A stretch of DNA of 64,000 bases from Hymenobacter metallilatus (GCF_003944705.1 NZ_RWIS01000003.1:310001-374000); one strand, 5' to 3'; positions 27,776-37,870 are shown, counted from the first letter of the stretch. Made by a program: numbers and translations. Notes: generated by a model not told the origin, from the letters alone.

Positions 27776-28165
27776 TTATTGTTCCCGTTTTGCCAGCAAT
27801 TTGCCGGCATCCACCGATTTTACCCGCAGGAGGTAGCCGCTGCGCTGAGGGTCGTTGAACTGAATGCGGTAAGTGCCGGAACCCAGCGCCTGCCAGGTAC
27901 CCGGATAGTCGACCGGCGCATCAACGGGTCCCAGGGCAGACTCAATGAAGGTATGATCAGACTTAAACTGTAGCACCTCGTACTGCCAGCCCGGCGAGGT
28001 CTGGTTGGTGGGCGTGTAGGTTGAAAAACCTTCCCGGGTGGCTTGGAACGTGTTATACCACCTAGGACCAACTAACTCAGCTGCCCCAACGGCATCACAC
28101 TCCTGCTTGGCGCAGGCACTCAGCAGGCCTGCCGCTCCTATAGCAAACACCATAAAGTAACGCAT
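27776..28165 (-). CDS. hypothetical lipoprotein
   Basis: Lipobox GLLSAC; 129 aa. Confidence 0.65.
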   Translation of the reverse strand: MRYFMVFAIGAAGLLSACAKQECDAVGAAELVGPRWYNTFQATREGFSTYTPTNQTSPGWQYEVLQFKSDHTFIESALGPVDAPVDYPGTWQALGSGTYRIQFNDPQRSGYLLRVKSVDAGKLLAKREQ

Positions 28166-28232
28166 ACCCGAAGAATTGCAGGTGAAAACTCTCCGGCAAG
28201 AGCCCGGTTTGCCCCCGAAAGGTTGCAGGCCC

Positions 28233-28628
28233 CTACCGCTCTACCCGGCGTACCTTCAGCACCTCATTCTCCAACGATACGATTTCCAGCGTGTAGTCGG
28301 GGTCCTTCTTGTCGTCGAGGGTAATCCGGAGGGTATGGTCGTTTTCGGCGGTCCAGCGGCCTTTACGGCCCTCAATGCCATCAGTAGGGGCAATATCGTA
28401 CTGCGTGAACATCCCATTGTGGTCGAAGGCAAAGCCGGTACGCCCCCGGGAAGGCGGAAAGGCGTACGTGTTGGGGCGATACACGCGCACGTCGCCCTGA
28501 TCCTCCTCGTGGGCGTGGAGCCAGGTCCGTTCCAGCTGCTTAATCTGAGAAGTCATATTGGCGTCGGGGTTGCAGGTGGCAGCCAGCAGCAGGATACTCA
28601 AAGAAGCCAGCAGAGTGAAGAGGCGCAT
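28233..28628 (-). CDS. hypothetical lipoprotein
   Basis: Start placed at MRLFTLLASLSILLLAATC (lipobox) inside the longer ORF. Confidence 0.65.
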   Translation of the reverse strand: MRLFTLLASLSILLLAATCNPDANMTSQIKQLERTWLHAHEEDQGDVRVYRPNTYAFPPSRGRTGFAFDHNGMFTQYDIAPTDGIEGRKGRWTAENDHTLRITLDDKKDPDYTLEIVSLENEVLKVRRVER

Positions 28629-28927
28629 GGTAGTTGAGGGTTGTGGGTAGAGCTTAGAACGAGGAGAAGCGCAAGGTAGTTGATTGGTGGTTGCTGATAG
28701 TTGGTTGCTGAAAGCAGCTGGATACGCCATGCCAGGCAGGCGGCGCGCTGGATAAGGATACGGAGCCCGTGCCGTTGCTAGGAGCCGAAAGAAGGCGTTG
28801 CCATTCCCGCGCGCAGATGCCAGCGTAACAGCGCACAGCGCCACTTTCACCCCAGCCCTTTGGCCCGATGCGCTAAATGAACTCTATACCGTAAGAACAA
28901 TCAACAACCCTCTACCTTTGCCAGCCT

Positions 28928-30682
28928 ATGGATAACCGTGCCCTCGTCCGCGCTTTTCGCCTCGCTGCCCAGCTACTGGAGCTGCACGAGGAAAACCCTT
29001 TCAAAATCCGGGCCTATGAGGGCACTGCCAACGCCCTGGAGCAGCTGAGCGTGCCGGTGGCCGACATTGAGCGCCACGGCCTGCCCGACCGCACCGGCCT
29101 GAGCAAAACCGCCGCCGCCAAAGTGGCCGAAATGCTGGATACCGGTTCGTTTGAGGAGTTGACCAGGCTGCTGGCCGCCACCCCACCCGGCGTAGTGGAG
29201 CTATTACGGGTGAAGGGCATCGGCCCCAAGAAAATCCGCAGCCTATGGAAGGAATTGGGCATCGAAAGCCCCGCGCAGCTGCGCGAAGCCGCCCAGCGCG
29301 ACGAGGTGAGCAAGCTTAAAGGCTTCGGGCAAAAAACCCAGCAGGCCATTCTGGAAGCCCTGGAATTCACCGACCAGAGCCGGGGCAAGCTGCTGTATCC
29401 GCAGGCCGAGGAGCTGGCCAACGACCTGGCTGGGCGCCTGCAAACTACTGAGGGAGTAGCACAGGCAGCCGTAGCCGGGGAGGTGCGCCGCCGCCTCGAA
29501 ACCGTGGAAACCATTACGCTGGTGGTAGGCACCAGCCAGCCGGCGGCGGCGCATCAGCTGCTCAACAGCCTGGAGGGCCTCACGCCCGATCCGCGCCGCA
29601 GCGGCCCGTTTGCCTGGCGGGGTACGGCCACGGTTTCCGACGTGAAGGTGGAAGTGCTGCTGGCCGCCCCGGCGGAGTTCATCAACCAGCTGCTGCTGCA
29701 TTCGGCCTCGGAAACCCACCTGCTGGAACCGCTGAGCGAAGAGCCCCGCCCCGGCCAGCCTGCCACCCTGCGCCACTGGCTGCGGCGGGAGCAGTTCGCC
29801 ACCGAGCAGGCTCTGTACGAGCGGGCCGGCCTGCAATACGTGGAGCCCGAGCTACGCGAAGGGCTGGGCGAGCTGGCCCTGGCCCGAGCCGGCCAGCTGC
29901 CCCGGCTGCTGGAAGATGCGGACCTGCGCGGCTCCCTGCACAACCACAGCACCTACTCCGACGGCAACCACAGCCTGCGCGAAATGGCCACGTTTCTGCG
30001 CGACCAGGGCTACGAGTACCTGGGTATTTGCGACCATTCGCAGGCGGCGCACTACGCAGGCGGCCTCTCGCCGGAGCGGGTGCGCCAGCAGCAGCGCGAA
30101 ATTGACGAGCTGAACCAGGAGCTGGCGCCATTCCGGATTTTCAAGGGTATCGAGTCGGATATCCTGTCGGATGGCGCCCTGGACTACCCGCCGGCCGTGC
30201 TCGAAACCTTCGACTTTATTGTGGCCTCGGTGCATTCCAACCTCAAGATGGATGAGCGGAAAGCCACTACCCGGGTGCTGCGGGCCATCGAAAATCCGTA
30301 CACCACCATGCTGGGCCACCCCACCGGCCGCCTGCTGCTGCGCCGGGAAGGGTATCCGCTCGACCACAAGGCCATCATCGATGCCTGCGCCCAGCACAAC
30401 GTCCTCATCGAAATCAACGCTAACCCCTGGCGCCTCGACCTGGACTGGCGCTGGGTGCGCTACGCCCTCGACAAGGGCGTGCAGCTCAGCATCAACCCCG
30501 ACGCCCACCACACCAATGGCTACGCCGACATGCGCTACGGTGTGCTGATGGGTCGCAAGGGCGGCCTCACCCGGGATATGACTTTCAACGCCAAGTCCGT
30601 GACGGAAGTAGCCGAGTTTTTTGCCCGGCGCAAAGCCGCCATCAAGCCCCCGCTGGAGTTTAAAGATTCGTTGTTTGGGTAG
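28928..30682 (+). CDS. PolX-type DNA polymerase/3'-5' exonuclease with C-terminal PHP domain
   Basis: HhH motifs (LLRVKGIGPKKIRSLWKELGI), PHP motifs (LRGSLHNHSTYSDGNHSLREMATFLRDQGYEYLGICDHSQ ... LGHPTGRLLLRREGYPLD). Confidence 0.93.
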   Translation: MDNRALVRAFRLAAQLLELHEENPFKIRAYEGTANALEQLSVPVADIERHGLPDRTGLSKTAAAKVAEMLDTGSFEELTRLLAATPPGVVELLRVKGIGPKKIRSLWKELGIESPAQLREAAQRDEVSKLKGFGQKTQQAILEALEFTDQSRGKLLYPQAEELANDLAGRLQTTEGVAQAAVAGEVRRRLETVETITLVVGTSQPAAAHQLLNSLEGLTPDPRRSGPFAWRGTATVSDVKVEVLLAAPAEFINQLLLHSASETHLLEPLSEEPRPGQPATLRHWLRREQFATEQALYERAGLQYVEPELREGLGELALARAGQLPRLLEDADLRGSLHNHSTYSDGNHSLREMATFLRDQGYEYLGICDHSQAAHYAGGLSPERVRQQQREIDELNQELAPFRIFKGIESDILSDGALDYPPAVLETFDFIVASVHSNLKMDERKATTRVLRAIENPYTTMLGHPTGRLLLRREGYPLDHKAIIDACAQHNVLIEINANPWRLDLDWRWVRYALDKGVQLSINPDAHHTNGYADMRYGVLMGRKGGLTRDMTFNAKSVTEVAEFFARRKAAIKPPLEFKDSLFG

Positions 30683-30740
30683 GGTAGTGATGGGGTGATG
30701 AGGGAATGAAGAATAAGGTGAAAAGGAGACGAAAAAAAGA

Positions 30741-30890
30741 ACGTCATGCTGAGCATGTGGCGCATCAAGCCAGGGTGGGCAGCCGGAATCGAAGCATCTC
30801 TACCTCTAACTAACTGATTAGCATTACAACGAAGCAGTAGAGATGCTTCGGCTTCGTTGCACTTCGCTCAGCATGACGCTCCCCTCATCC
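30741..30890. repeat. REP-like family A, complete inverted pair
   Basis: acgtcatgctgagcatgtggcgcatcaagccagggtg ... gtagagatgcttcggcttcgttgcacttcgctcagcatgacgct. Confidence 0.85.
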
Positions 30891-30913
30891 CCCCATTACC
30901 CCATCACTTCCTT

Positions 30914-31972
30914 ATGAAAATCCTCGTTCTGCGCTTTTCCTCCATCGGCGACATTGTGCTGACTACGCCCGTGGTGCGGGGCTTGAAGCTGCAAGTGGCA
31001 AACGCAGAAGTGCACTTTGCCACCAAGCCGGCCTTTCGGGGTATTCTGGAAGCCAATCCTTACGTGGACAAGGTGCACTGCCTCAATGGGGCGTTGGGGG
31101 AGCTGGTAGCCGCGCTGAAAGCTGAGCAGTTCGATTTCGTGGTGGATTTGCATCACAACCTGCGCACGACCCTCATTAAGGCTCAGCTGGGCGTAAAATC
31201 GGCCAGCTTTGATAAGCTGAACTGGCGCAAGTGGCTGCTGGTGAACCTGAAGATAGATACCCTGCCCCGGGTGCACATTGTGGAGCGGTACTTAGCCGCA
31301 GTGGCCCCGCTGGGCGTGCGCAACGACGGCAAAGGCCTCGATTATTTTATTCCGGCGGCCGATGAGGTAGCCGTGGATGAGGTGTTGCCGCCGGCCTTCC
31401 GGCAGGGGTACGTGGCTTTTGCCATCGGGGCCCAACACGCCACCAAGCGCCTGCCCGTGGAGCGGATCATTGAGCTGTGCGGGCTGCTGCGGCGGCCCGT
31501 GGTGCTGCTGGGAGGCCCCGCCGACGAAACCACCGGCCACGTGGTAGAGCTGGCCTTCGACCAGGGGGCAGCCACCTCGCCGCCCGCGCCCGGCCGCATC
31601 CCCGACAGCCCGTACTACTTCCCTAAGCAGTCAGCAACCACCAACCACCAATCCACACTCATTTACAACGCCTGCGGCCGGTTCAGCCTCAACCAATCGG
31701 CCTCCCTGGTGCGGCAGGCTAGTTTGGTAGTGAGTCACGACACCGGCCTGATGCACATTGCGGCGGCGTTCCGCAAGGAAATTCTGAGCGTGTGGGGCAA
31801 TACGGTGCCGGCGTTTGGTATGTATCCTTACCGTACCGAGTTCCGGGTGCTGGAAGTACAGGGGCTGGACTGCCGGCCCTGCTCCAAAATAGGCTACGAG
31901 CAATGCCCCAAGGGCCATTTTCGCTGTATGCGCGACATTCGCTTCGACCTGGAGCTGCCCGCAGCCCCTTAG
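30914..31972 (+). CDS. glycosyltransferase family 9 (heptosyltransferase-like)
   Basis: MKILVLRFSSIGDIVLTTPVVRGLKLQ...SLVVSHDTGLMHIAAAFRKEILSVWG. Confidence 0.92.
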   Translation: MKILVLRFSSIGDIVLTTPVVRGLKLQVANAEVHFATKPAFRGILEANPYVDKVHCLNGALGELVAALKAEQFDFVVDLHHNLRTTLIKAQLGVKSASFDKLNWRKWLLVNLKIDTLPRVHIVERYLAAVAPLGVRNDGKGLDYFIPAADEVAVDEVLPPAFRQGYVAFAIGAQHATKRLPVERIIELCGLLRRPVVLLGGPADETTGHVVELAFDQGAATSPPAPGRIPDSPYYFPKQSATTNHQSTLIYNACGRFSLNQSASLVRQASLVVSHDTGLMHIAAAFRKEILSVWGNTVPAFGMYPYRTEFRVLEVQGLDCRPCSKIGYEQCPKGHFRCMRDIRFDLELPAAP

Positions 31973-32066
31973 CACTGGCCAGCCCGTAACCTCAACAACA
32001 GAACCTGCCCGCTGCGCGTAAGGGAAGGCAGCGGCAACGGGGCCGCGGCAGCCAGAGTATTCGCCG

Positions 32067-32378
32067 ATGAGCTTTTTTGCCTACGACACCCTTACCGAGG
32101 CCATGCAGGATTTGCAGCGGCGCGGCTATACCCAGGATTTCAACCTCTCTAACCAATACCTGCACTGCCCCGGCCTCGACCTGGAGTTGTACCCGCAACA
32201 CTTCCAGGTGCGGGAGGTGTACCGGTTTGAGGGCGAAACCGACCCCGGCGACGAAAATGTGCTCTACGCCATTGAGTCGGACCAGGGAGTGAAGGGGCTG
32301 CTGGTGAATGCCTACGGGGCCTACTCGGAGCCAATTGCCGACGAGCTGATGCACAAGCTGAACCTGCCCGCTGCCTGA
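32067..32378 (+). CDS. small conserved hypothetical protein
   Basis: 103-aa ORF with coding character, 3 bp before the OsmC gene. Confidence 0.75.
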   Translation: MSFFAYDTLTEAMQDLQRRGYTQDFNLSNQYLHCPGLDLELYPQHFQVREVYRFEGETDPGDENVLYAIESDQGVKGLLVNAYGAYSEPIADELMHKLNLPAA

Positions 32379-32381
32379 GCC

Positions 32382-32825
32382 ATGACTGACACTCCCGAGA
32401 AAGCCGTAGTTGTGCGGGTTGGCCCCCAGGACCTGGTAGCCGACATCCGGGCTGGGCGGCACACCTGGCTGGCCGATGAGCCTACCACCGTGGGCGGGCA
32501 GGACCGGGGCCCCACGCCCTACGACCTGCTGCTGTCGGCGCTGGGGGCGTGCACAGCCATTACCCTGCGCCTGTACGCCACCCAGAAAGGCTGGCCCCTG
32601 GAAGGCATCGAAATCAGCCTGAGCCACCAGCGTGTCCATCGTCAGGATTGTGACCAGTGCGAACAGCCCGGCACGATGCTGGAGGAGGTACGCAAGGAGC
32701 TGCGGCTACTGGGGCCGCTGTCGGTGGAGCAGCGGCAGCGTCTGCACAATATCTCCGAGAAGTGCCCCGTGCAGAAAACCCTCGCCAGCGGCGCCCTGCG
32801 CATTGTGACGGTACTGGCCGAGTAA
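32382..32825 (+). CDS. OsmC/Ohr family protein
   Basis: GPTPYDLLLSALGACTAITLRLYATQKGWPLEGIEISLSHQRVH. Confidence 0.9.
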   Translation: MTDTPEKAVVVRVGPQDLVADIRAGRHTWLADEPTTVGGQDRGPTPYDLLLSALGACTAITLRLYATQKGWPLEGIEISLSHQRVHRQDCDQCEQPGTMLEEVRKELRLLGPLSVEQRQRLHNISEKCPVQKTLASGALRIVTVLAE

Positions 32826-32859
32826 TTATCTTGCCTTTTACACTCATGCTGCCTTCCGT

Positions 32860-33126
32860 ATGGCCCTTTGCACCCACCTCCAGGCTATTGCAGCCATTGT
32901 GCCCGCTCCTGCCGAGCACGTATGTCCGGAATGCGTAGCCCTTGGCGACACTTGGGTGCACCTGCGCGTGTGTCAGGAATGTGGCCACGTAGGCTGCTGT
33001 GACTCTTCCAAAAACCACCATGCCACCCGGCATTTCCAGGCTACGGCCCACCCGGTAGTGGCCTCGGCCGAGCCCGGTGAGCAGTGGGTGTGGTGCTACG
33101 CGCACGAGCAACTGGCTGAATACTAA
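32860..33126 (+). CDS. UBP-type zinc finger protein
   Basis: CPECVALGDTWVHLRVCQECGHVGCCDSSKNHHATRHFQATAHPVVASAEPGEQWVWCYAHEQ. Confidence 0.88.
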   Translation: MALCTHLQAIAAIVPAPAEHVCPECVALGDTWVHLRVCQECGHVGCCDSSKNHHATRHFQATAHPVVASAEPGEQWVWCYAHEQLAEY

Positions 33127-33259
33127 GCCCACTAGCCCGTCAGTGGCCTCTGGCTGGTGACCTGTTGCCTGTAGCGGAGCCCACAGCCGGATCTGTGCTA
33201 CATTTGCTTTTTATCCTGTAAGGCTGCTGTCTGGCAGTATCGTAGCAGCCTGTTCCTGC

Positions 33260-33829
33260 ATGACCTCTGTACCTGGTACCATTGATATTCTGGCGCGTCT
33301 CCGCCAGGAAACCCGTCCGCATCACGATGCCCTGGAAGCCAACGAGTTTAACCAAGCCCTGAAGCGTGGTGCCGCGTCGGAGGCTGGTACTGCTCGTTTT
33401 CTGGGTAAGCTGTACGGCTTTGTCGTGCCGTTTGAACAGGCCTTACGGTCCCGGAGCCATTTGTTCGGGCCCGAATGGGAGCTGGAGCGCCGCTTCCGGA
33501 GCCATTTGCTTCGGCAGGACCTGCCCACTGCCGATACGCTGCCACTGGCCTCCAATTTACCCCCGCTACACACCTGGCCGCAGCTGCTTGGGGCCCTGTA
33601 CGTGCTGGAGGGCTCCACGCTGGGCGGGCAGGTAATTGCCCGGCAGCTGGCTACGGCCGGCGTTTCGGCCCGGGCCTATTTCGGCGGCCATGCTGAGCAA
33701 ACCGGCCCACTCTGGAAATCCTTTGTGCAGCAGCTGGCGGCCGCCGCCACTCCCGCCACTGCCGACGAAATTGTAGAGTCGGCTTCTCTCACGTTTCAAC
33801 GCTTACACCAGTGGATAGAACAGGCATAA
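33260..33829 (+). CDS. biliverdin-producing heme oxygenase
   Basis: LRQETRPHHDALEANEFNQAL...LLGALYVLEGSTLGGQVIARQL; overlaps the phytochrome gene. Confidence 0.88.
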   Translation: MTSVPGTIDILARLRQETRPHHDALEANEFNQALKRGAASEAGTARFLGKLYGFVVPFEQALRSRSHLFGPEWELERRFRSHLLRQDLPTADTLPLASNLPPLHTWPQLLGALYVLEGSTLGGQVIARQLATAGVSARAYFGGHAEQTGPLWKSFVQQLAAAATPATADEIVESASLTFQRLHQWIEQA

Positions 33830-36120
33830 CGCTTACCGATGAAAGCTTGGTGGGGCAGGAAATCACCCTGACTAATTGCGACCGGGAGCCCATTCATATT
33901 CCCGGTCTGATTCAGCCGTACGGGTTTCTGCTGTGCCTGGACGAGCACAGCCACCGCGTGGTGCAAGCCAGTGCCAACACCTGGGAGCTGCTAGGCATGG
34001 CGGCCGAAGAGCTGATTGGGCAGGGGTTGGATTGGCTGTTTGAGCCCGCCCGGCTCATGGAAATCAACGCGCAGCTGGAGCAGTTGCGGGAGGGGCACCG
34101 CCTGCTGGGAGTACGCCTCGATCAGCTGCCTGGGCGGCCTTTCTACAAGTTGATCCTGCACCGCTTCGATGCGCTGCTGTGGCTGGAGTTTGAGCCGGTG
34201 GCAGCTTCTCCCGGCGAGTTGCTGGATATGCCTTCCCTCAACGATGCCCTGGGCCAGATGCTGGCCGCCGTATCAGTGGTGGAGTTTTGCGAACATGCCG
34301 TACAGCAAGTGCGTGCCATTACAGGCTTCGACCGGGTAATGGCCTACCGCTTTGCTGAGGATGAAAGCGGGGAGGTAGTGGCCGAAGCCCGCCGCCCGGA
34401 CCTGGAGTCGTTTTTGGGGCTGCACTACCCGGCTACCGATATTCCCAAGCAGGCCCGGGCCATGTACCTCAAAAACTGGCTGCGGTTTATTCCCGATGTG
34501 GGCTATCTGCCCGTACCCTTGGTGCCGGTGCGCAACCCCAGCAGCCAGCGCCCCCCCGATATGACGTACTCCGTGCTGCGGAGCGTGTCGCCCATTCATG
34601 TGGAGTACCTTCAGAACATGGGAGTAGGTGCCACCATGACCATTTCCCTGATTCGGGAAGGCAAGCTATGGGGGCTGTTGGTCTGCCACCATTATTCGCC
34701 CCGGCTGGTAAGCTACGAGCTGCGCGACCTGTGCCAGTTTATCGGTAAAACCTTTTCGGCTCTGCTTCGCAGCAAGGAGCAGGCCGATGATTTTGCCTAC
34801 CAGGTGCGGCTGCGCGAACACCAGGCCCGGCTGTTTGGCCTGCTGGCTGAGTTTCCCGATTTCCGCACTACCCTCTACCAGCATTTGCCCGTCGTAAAAG
34901 AAATTTTCGACTGTGGTGGCGTAGTGGTAAGTTTTGAGGGGGATATAGGCCTGTGTGGTAACACGCCTACCGAAGCCCAGGCCCGGGAACTGCTGGCCTG
35001 GCTGGACGCACATATGCCGGGCGAGCTGTTTCATACCAGTTCCTATACCCGCCATAACCCCGCTGGCGTAGTACTGCGGGCTACGGCCAGTGGCATTCTG
35101 GCCATCCGGCTCAGCCACAGTCCCGGCGACTACCTTATCTGGCTGCGCCCCGAGGTATTACAAACCGTTACCTGGGCCGGCAAGCAGCAGAAAGCCGAAA
35201 TCCAGAAAGATGGGGTGCTGCACCTCTCACCTCGTTCCTCCTTTGCGGCCTGGAGCCAGTCGGTGGAGAATACGGCCCTGGAGTGGAAGCCCCTGGAAAT
35301 AGACAGCGCTCAGGAAATCCGGCTGCGTATTGCCGATATTCGCCTGCGCCTGTTCAATGAAATACAGGAGCGCGCCCAGGTACTGACTCGTCTGAATGCC
35401 GAGCTGGAGCGCAGCAACGACGAGCTGGACTCCTTTGCCTACGTGGCTTCCCACGATTTGAAAGAGCCGCTGCGGGGCATCCACAATTACTCGGTTTTTC
35501 TGCTGGAGGACTACGCCGATAAGCTCGATGCGGAGGGTATTCACAAGCTGGAAACTCTGGTGCGCCTAAGCCAGCGCATGGAAGCGCTTATCGAGTCCTT
35601 GCTGCAACTCTCCCGGGTTGGTCGTCTGGAGCCCGAGGTGCAGCAGATTGACGTAAACCAAGTAGTGCGGGAGGTAGTGGAAATTTTGCGGCCGCGCTTG
35701 GAGCAGAACGGAGTGCAGCTTTCCGTGGCGCAACCCCTGCCCATTGTGCAGGCCGACCCCGTGCGGCTGCGGGAGGTATTCAACAACTTGCTTACCAACG
35801 CCATGCGCTACAACGATAGTGCCGTGAAAACCGTAGAGGTTGGGGTGGTAACGGATAAGGTTATTGGGCCACGCGGACCGATTGACCCGGCTGCGTATCA
35901 TACCTTTTACGTGCGTGACAATGGTATCGGCATCAATTCTCGCCACCACGAAAGCATTTTCAAGATCTTTAAGCGCCTGCACGGGCAGGACAAATACGGT
36001 GGGGGTACTGGCGCCGGGTTGGCCATTGCAAAAAAAATGATTGAAAAGAGCGGCGGTCAGCTCTGGGTTGAATCTCAACCGCAAGAGGGCGCTACTTTCT
36101 TTTTCTCAGTTCCGAAATAA
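33811..36120 (+). CDS. bacteriophytochrome histidine kinase
   Basis: N-terminal TNCDREPIHIPGLIQPYGFLL with candidate biliverdin Cys; PAS-GAF-PHY (FRFAEDESGEVVAEARRPDLESFLGLHYPATDIPKQARAMY); HisKA (DSFAYVASHDLKEPLRGIHNYS) and HATPase; GTG start. Confidence 0.95.
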   Translation: MDRTGITLTDESLVGQEITLTNCDREPIHIPGLIQPYGFLLCLDEHSHRVVQASANTWELLGMAAEELIGQGLDWLFEPARLMEINAQLEQLREGHRLLGVRLDQLPGRPFYKLILHRFDALLWLEFEPVAASPGELLDMPSLNDALGQMLAAVSVVEFCEHAVQQVRAITGFDRVMAYRFAEDESGEVVAEARRPDLESFLGLHYPATDIPKQARAMYLKNWLRFIPDVGYLPVPLVPVRNPSSQRPPDMTYSVLRSVSPIHVEYLQNMGVGATMTISLIREGKLWGLLVCHHYSPRLVSYELRDLCQFIGKTFSALLRSKEQADDFAYQVRLREHQARLFGLLAEFPDFRTTLYQHLPVVKEIFDCGGVVVSFEGDIGLCGNTPTEAQARELLAWLDAHMPGELFHTSSYTRHNPAGVVLRATASGILAIRLSHSPGDYLIWLRPEVLQTVTWAGKQQKAEIQKDGVLHLSPRSSFAAWSQSVENTALEWKPLEIDSAQEIRLRIADIRLRLFNEIQERAQVLTRLNAELERSNDELDSFAYVASHDLKEPLRGIHNYSVFLLEDYADKLDAEGIHKLETLVRLSQRMEALIESLLQLSRVGRLEPEVQQIDVNQVVREVVEILRPRLEQNGVQLSVAQPLPIVQADPVRLREVFNNLLTNAMRYNDSAVKTVEVGVVTDKVIGPRGPIDPAAYHTFYVRDNGIGINSRHHESIFKIFKRLHGQDKYGGGTGAGLAIAKKMIEKSGGQLWVESQPQEGATFFFSVPK

Positions 36121-36124
36121 TATC

Positions 36125-36568
36125 ATGAGCTCAGCTTCTCTCAAGCCCATTTTAGTGGTAGAAGACAGCGCAGAGGATTTCACGGCTCTAGGCCGGGCTT
36201 TCCGGAAACACGCGCTCCAAAACCCCGTGCTCCGGTGCGCCGACGGCGACCAGGCACTGGAGTACCTGCAGGGCTATGGGCGCAATGCCAACTGGCCCTC
36301 AGTATTGCCGGCCATTATTCTGCTGGATTTGAATATGCCCGGTACCGACGGGCGCCAGGTGCTGGAAATAGTAAAACAGGATAGTATACTCAGCACCATT
36401 CCGGTTATCATCTTCAGCACCTCATCTAACTCCCGCGACATTGAGGATTGCTATCAGTTGGGTGCTAACAGCTACCTTACCAAACCCATTGGCTACGCCG
36501 AAATGGAGGAGAAAGTGCGCCTGATTGTGCAGTATTGGCTGGAGGCCGTTGAGCTGCCCGTTGCCTAG
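36125..36568 (+). CDS. response regulator (Rcp1-like receiver)
   Basis: PILVVEDSAEDFTALGRAF...IILLDLNMPGTDGRQVLEIVKQD...SYLTKPIGYAEME. Confidence 0.93.
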   Translation: MSSASLKPILVVEDSAEDFTALGRAFRKHALQNPVLRCADGDQALEYLQGYGRNANWPSVLPAIILLDLNMPGTDGRQVLEIVKQDSILSTIPVIIFSTSSNSRDIEDCYQLGANSYLTKPIGYAEMEEKVRLIVQYWLEAVELPVA

Positions 36569-36582
36569 ATGAACCCCCGCCT

Positions 36583-37797
36583 GTGAAAAAAATACTGCTG
36601 GCCGATGACAACGAAATAGACCGGATGCTTTACCGCCGCTTTCTGGGAAAGCAGCTGGGGCACGAGAGTCTGGAGTTTCATGAGGCAACTTCCGGCGAGC
36701 AGGCCATTGCTCTGTATAAGTCGCTACGGCCCGATTGTATGCTGCTGGACTACAACCTGCAGGATATTGACGGGCTAACGGTGCTGGAGCAATGCCGCCA
36801 GCATGCTCCTTCGGAGGGGATGTGCGTGGTGATGATAACAGGCAGCGGCAACGAGAAGCTGGCGGTGCGGGCGCTCAATGGCGGGGCATCCGACTACTTG
36901 GTGAAAGGCCAGTTCGACCGGGAGTTGCTGGCCAAAACCATCACCCATGCCATTGAAAAAACAGAATGGCAGCACTATCAGTCGCGCTACCATACCCAGC
37001 TTCAGGCCATCAATCAGCAGCTCCGGGATTCGCTGACTGAGCTTACTGATACCCGGCAGCAGTTGCAGGTGCGTAACCAGGAGCTGGCAAACACCAACCG
37101 GGAACTGGCCCGCACCAACGCGGACCTGGACAATTTCGTGTATGCGGCTTCCCACGATTTACGCCAGCCTGTTCATAACCTGCAAGGGTTGTTTGATGAG
37201 CTCCGTCGGGTGGCCATCTTTCCCGATCCGGAAGACGCGCAGGTGCTGCGGCTGGTAGATGTTTCCCTGCAGGCCCTCACCACTACTATTACCGATTTGG
37301 CCACGGTTGTACAGGAGCAGCGGGCCACTGGCAACCAGGCGCCCGAGCACGTCAATATTCGGGAGCTGATGGCGGAGGTGGCCAGTTCACTCCGCGCGCA
37401 GATCCGTAGCACCCAGGCCCACATTAGGCTGGAGGTAGAGGAGGTGGAACAGGTTGAATACGTGCGGGCTAACCTGCGGACTATTCTGCAGAACCTGACC
37501 TCCAACGCCCTGAAATACCGCCACCCCGACCGTCGTCCGGAAGTAACTATTCGTACCTGCCTGCAGGCCGGTCAGCCGGTGGTAGAGGTACAGGATAACG
37601 GATTAGGAATTGATATGAGCCGGCACGGAGCCGAGTTATTCCAGTTGTTTCGGCGGTTTCACCCCGGTGTAGAGGGTACTGGGGTCGGCTTGTTTCTGGT
37701 GAACCGCCTGGTGCTCACCGGAGGCGGCCACGTAGAAGTTGACAGCCAGGAAGGGGAGGGAACTACCTTCCGGGTGTATTTGCGCCAGGAGGGCTAG
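36583..37797 (+). CDS. hybrid receiver-histidine kinase
   Basis: Receiver KILLADDNEIDRMLYRRFLG...LLDYNL; HisKA DNFVYAASHDLRQPVHNLQGL; HATPase VEVQDNGLGIDMSRHG; GTG start. Confidence 0.92.
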   Translation: MKKILLADDNEIDRMLYRRFLGKQLGHESLEFHEATSGEQAIALYKSLRPDCMLLDYNLQDIDGLTVLEQCRQHAPSEGMCVVMITGSGNEKLAVRALNGGASDYLVKGQFDRELLAKTITHAIEKTEWQHYQSRYHTQLQAINQQLRDSLTELTDTRQQLQVRNQELANTNRELARTNADLDNFVYAASHDLRQPVHNLQGLFDELRRVAIFPDPEDAQVLRLVDVSLQALTTTITDLATVVQEQRATGNQAPEHVNIRELMAEVASSLRAQIRSTQAHIRLEVEEVEQVEYVRANLRTILQNLTSNALKYRHPDRRPEVTIRTCLQAGQPVVEVQDNGLGIDMSRHGAELFQLFRRFHPGVEGTGVGLFLVNRLVLTGGGHVEVDSQEGEGTTFRVYLRQEG

Positions 37798-37817
37798 CCT
37801 ATTTTTTCGGAGGACAT

Positions 37818-37855
37818 AAAAAAAGCGCCGCTCTGCTACAGAGCGGCGCTTTTCT
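37818..37855. terminator. Bidirectional terminator
   Basis: aaaagcgccgctctg-ctac-agagcggcgctttt. Confidence 0.85.
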
Positions 37856-37870
37856 GCGTCATCTGGCTAT

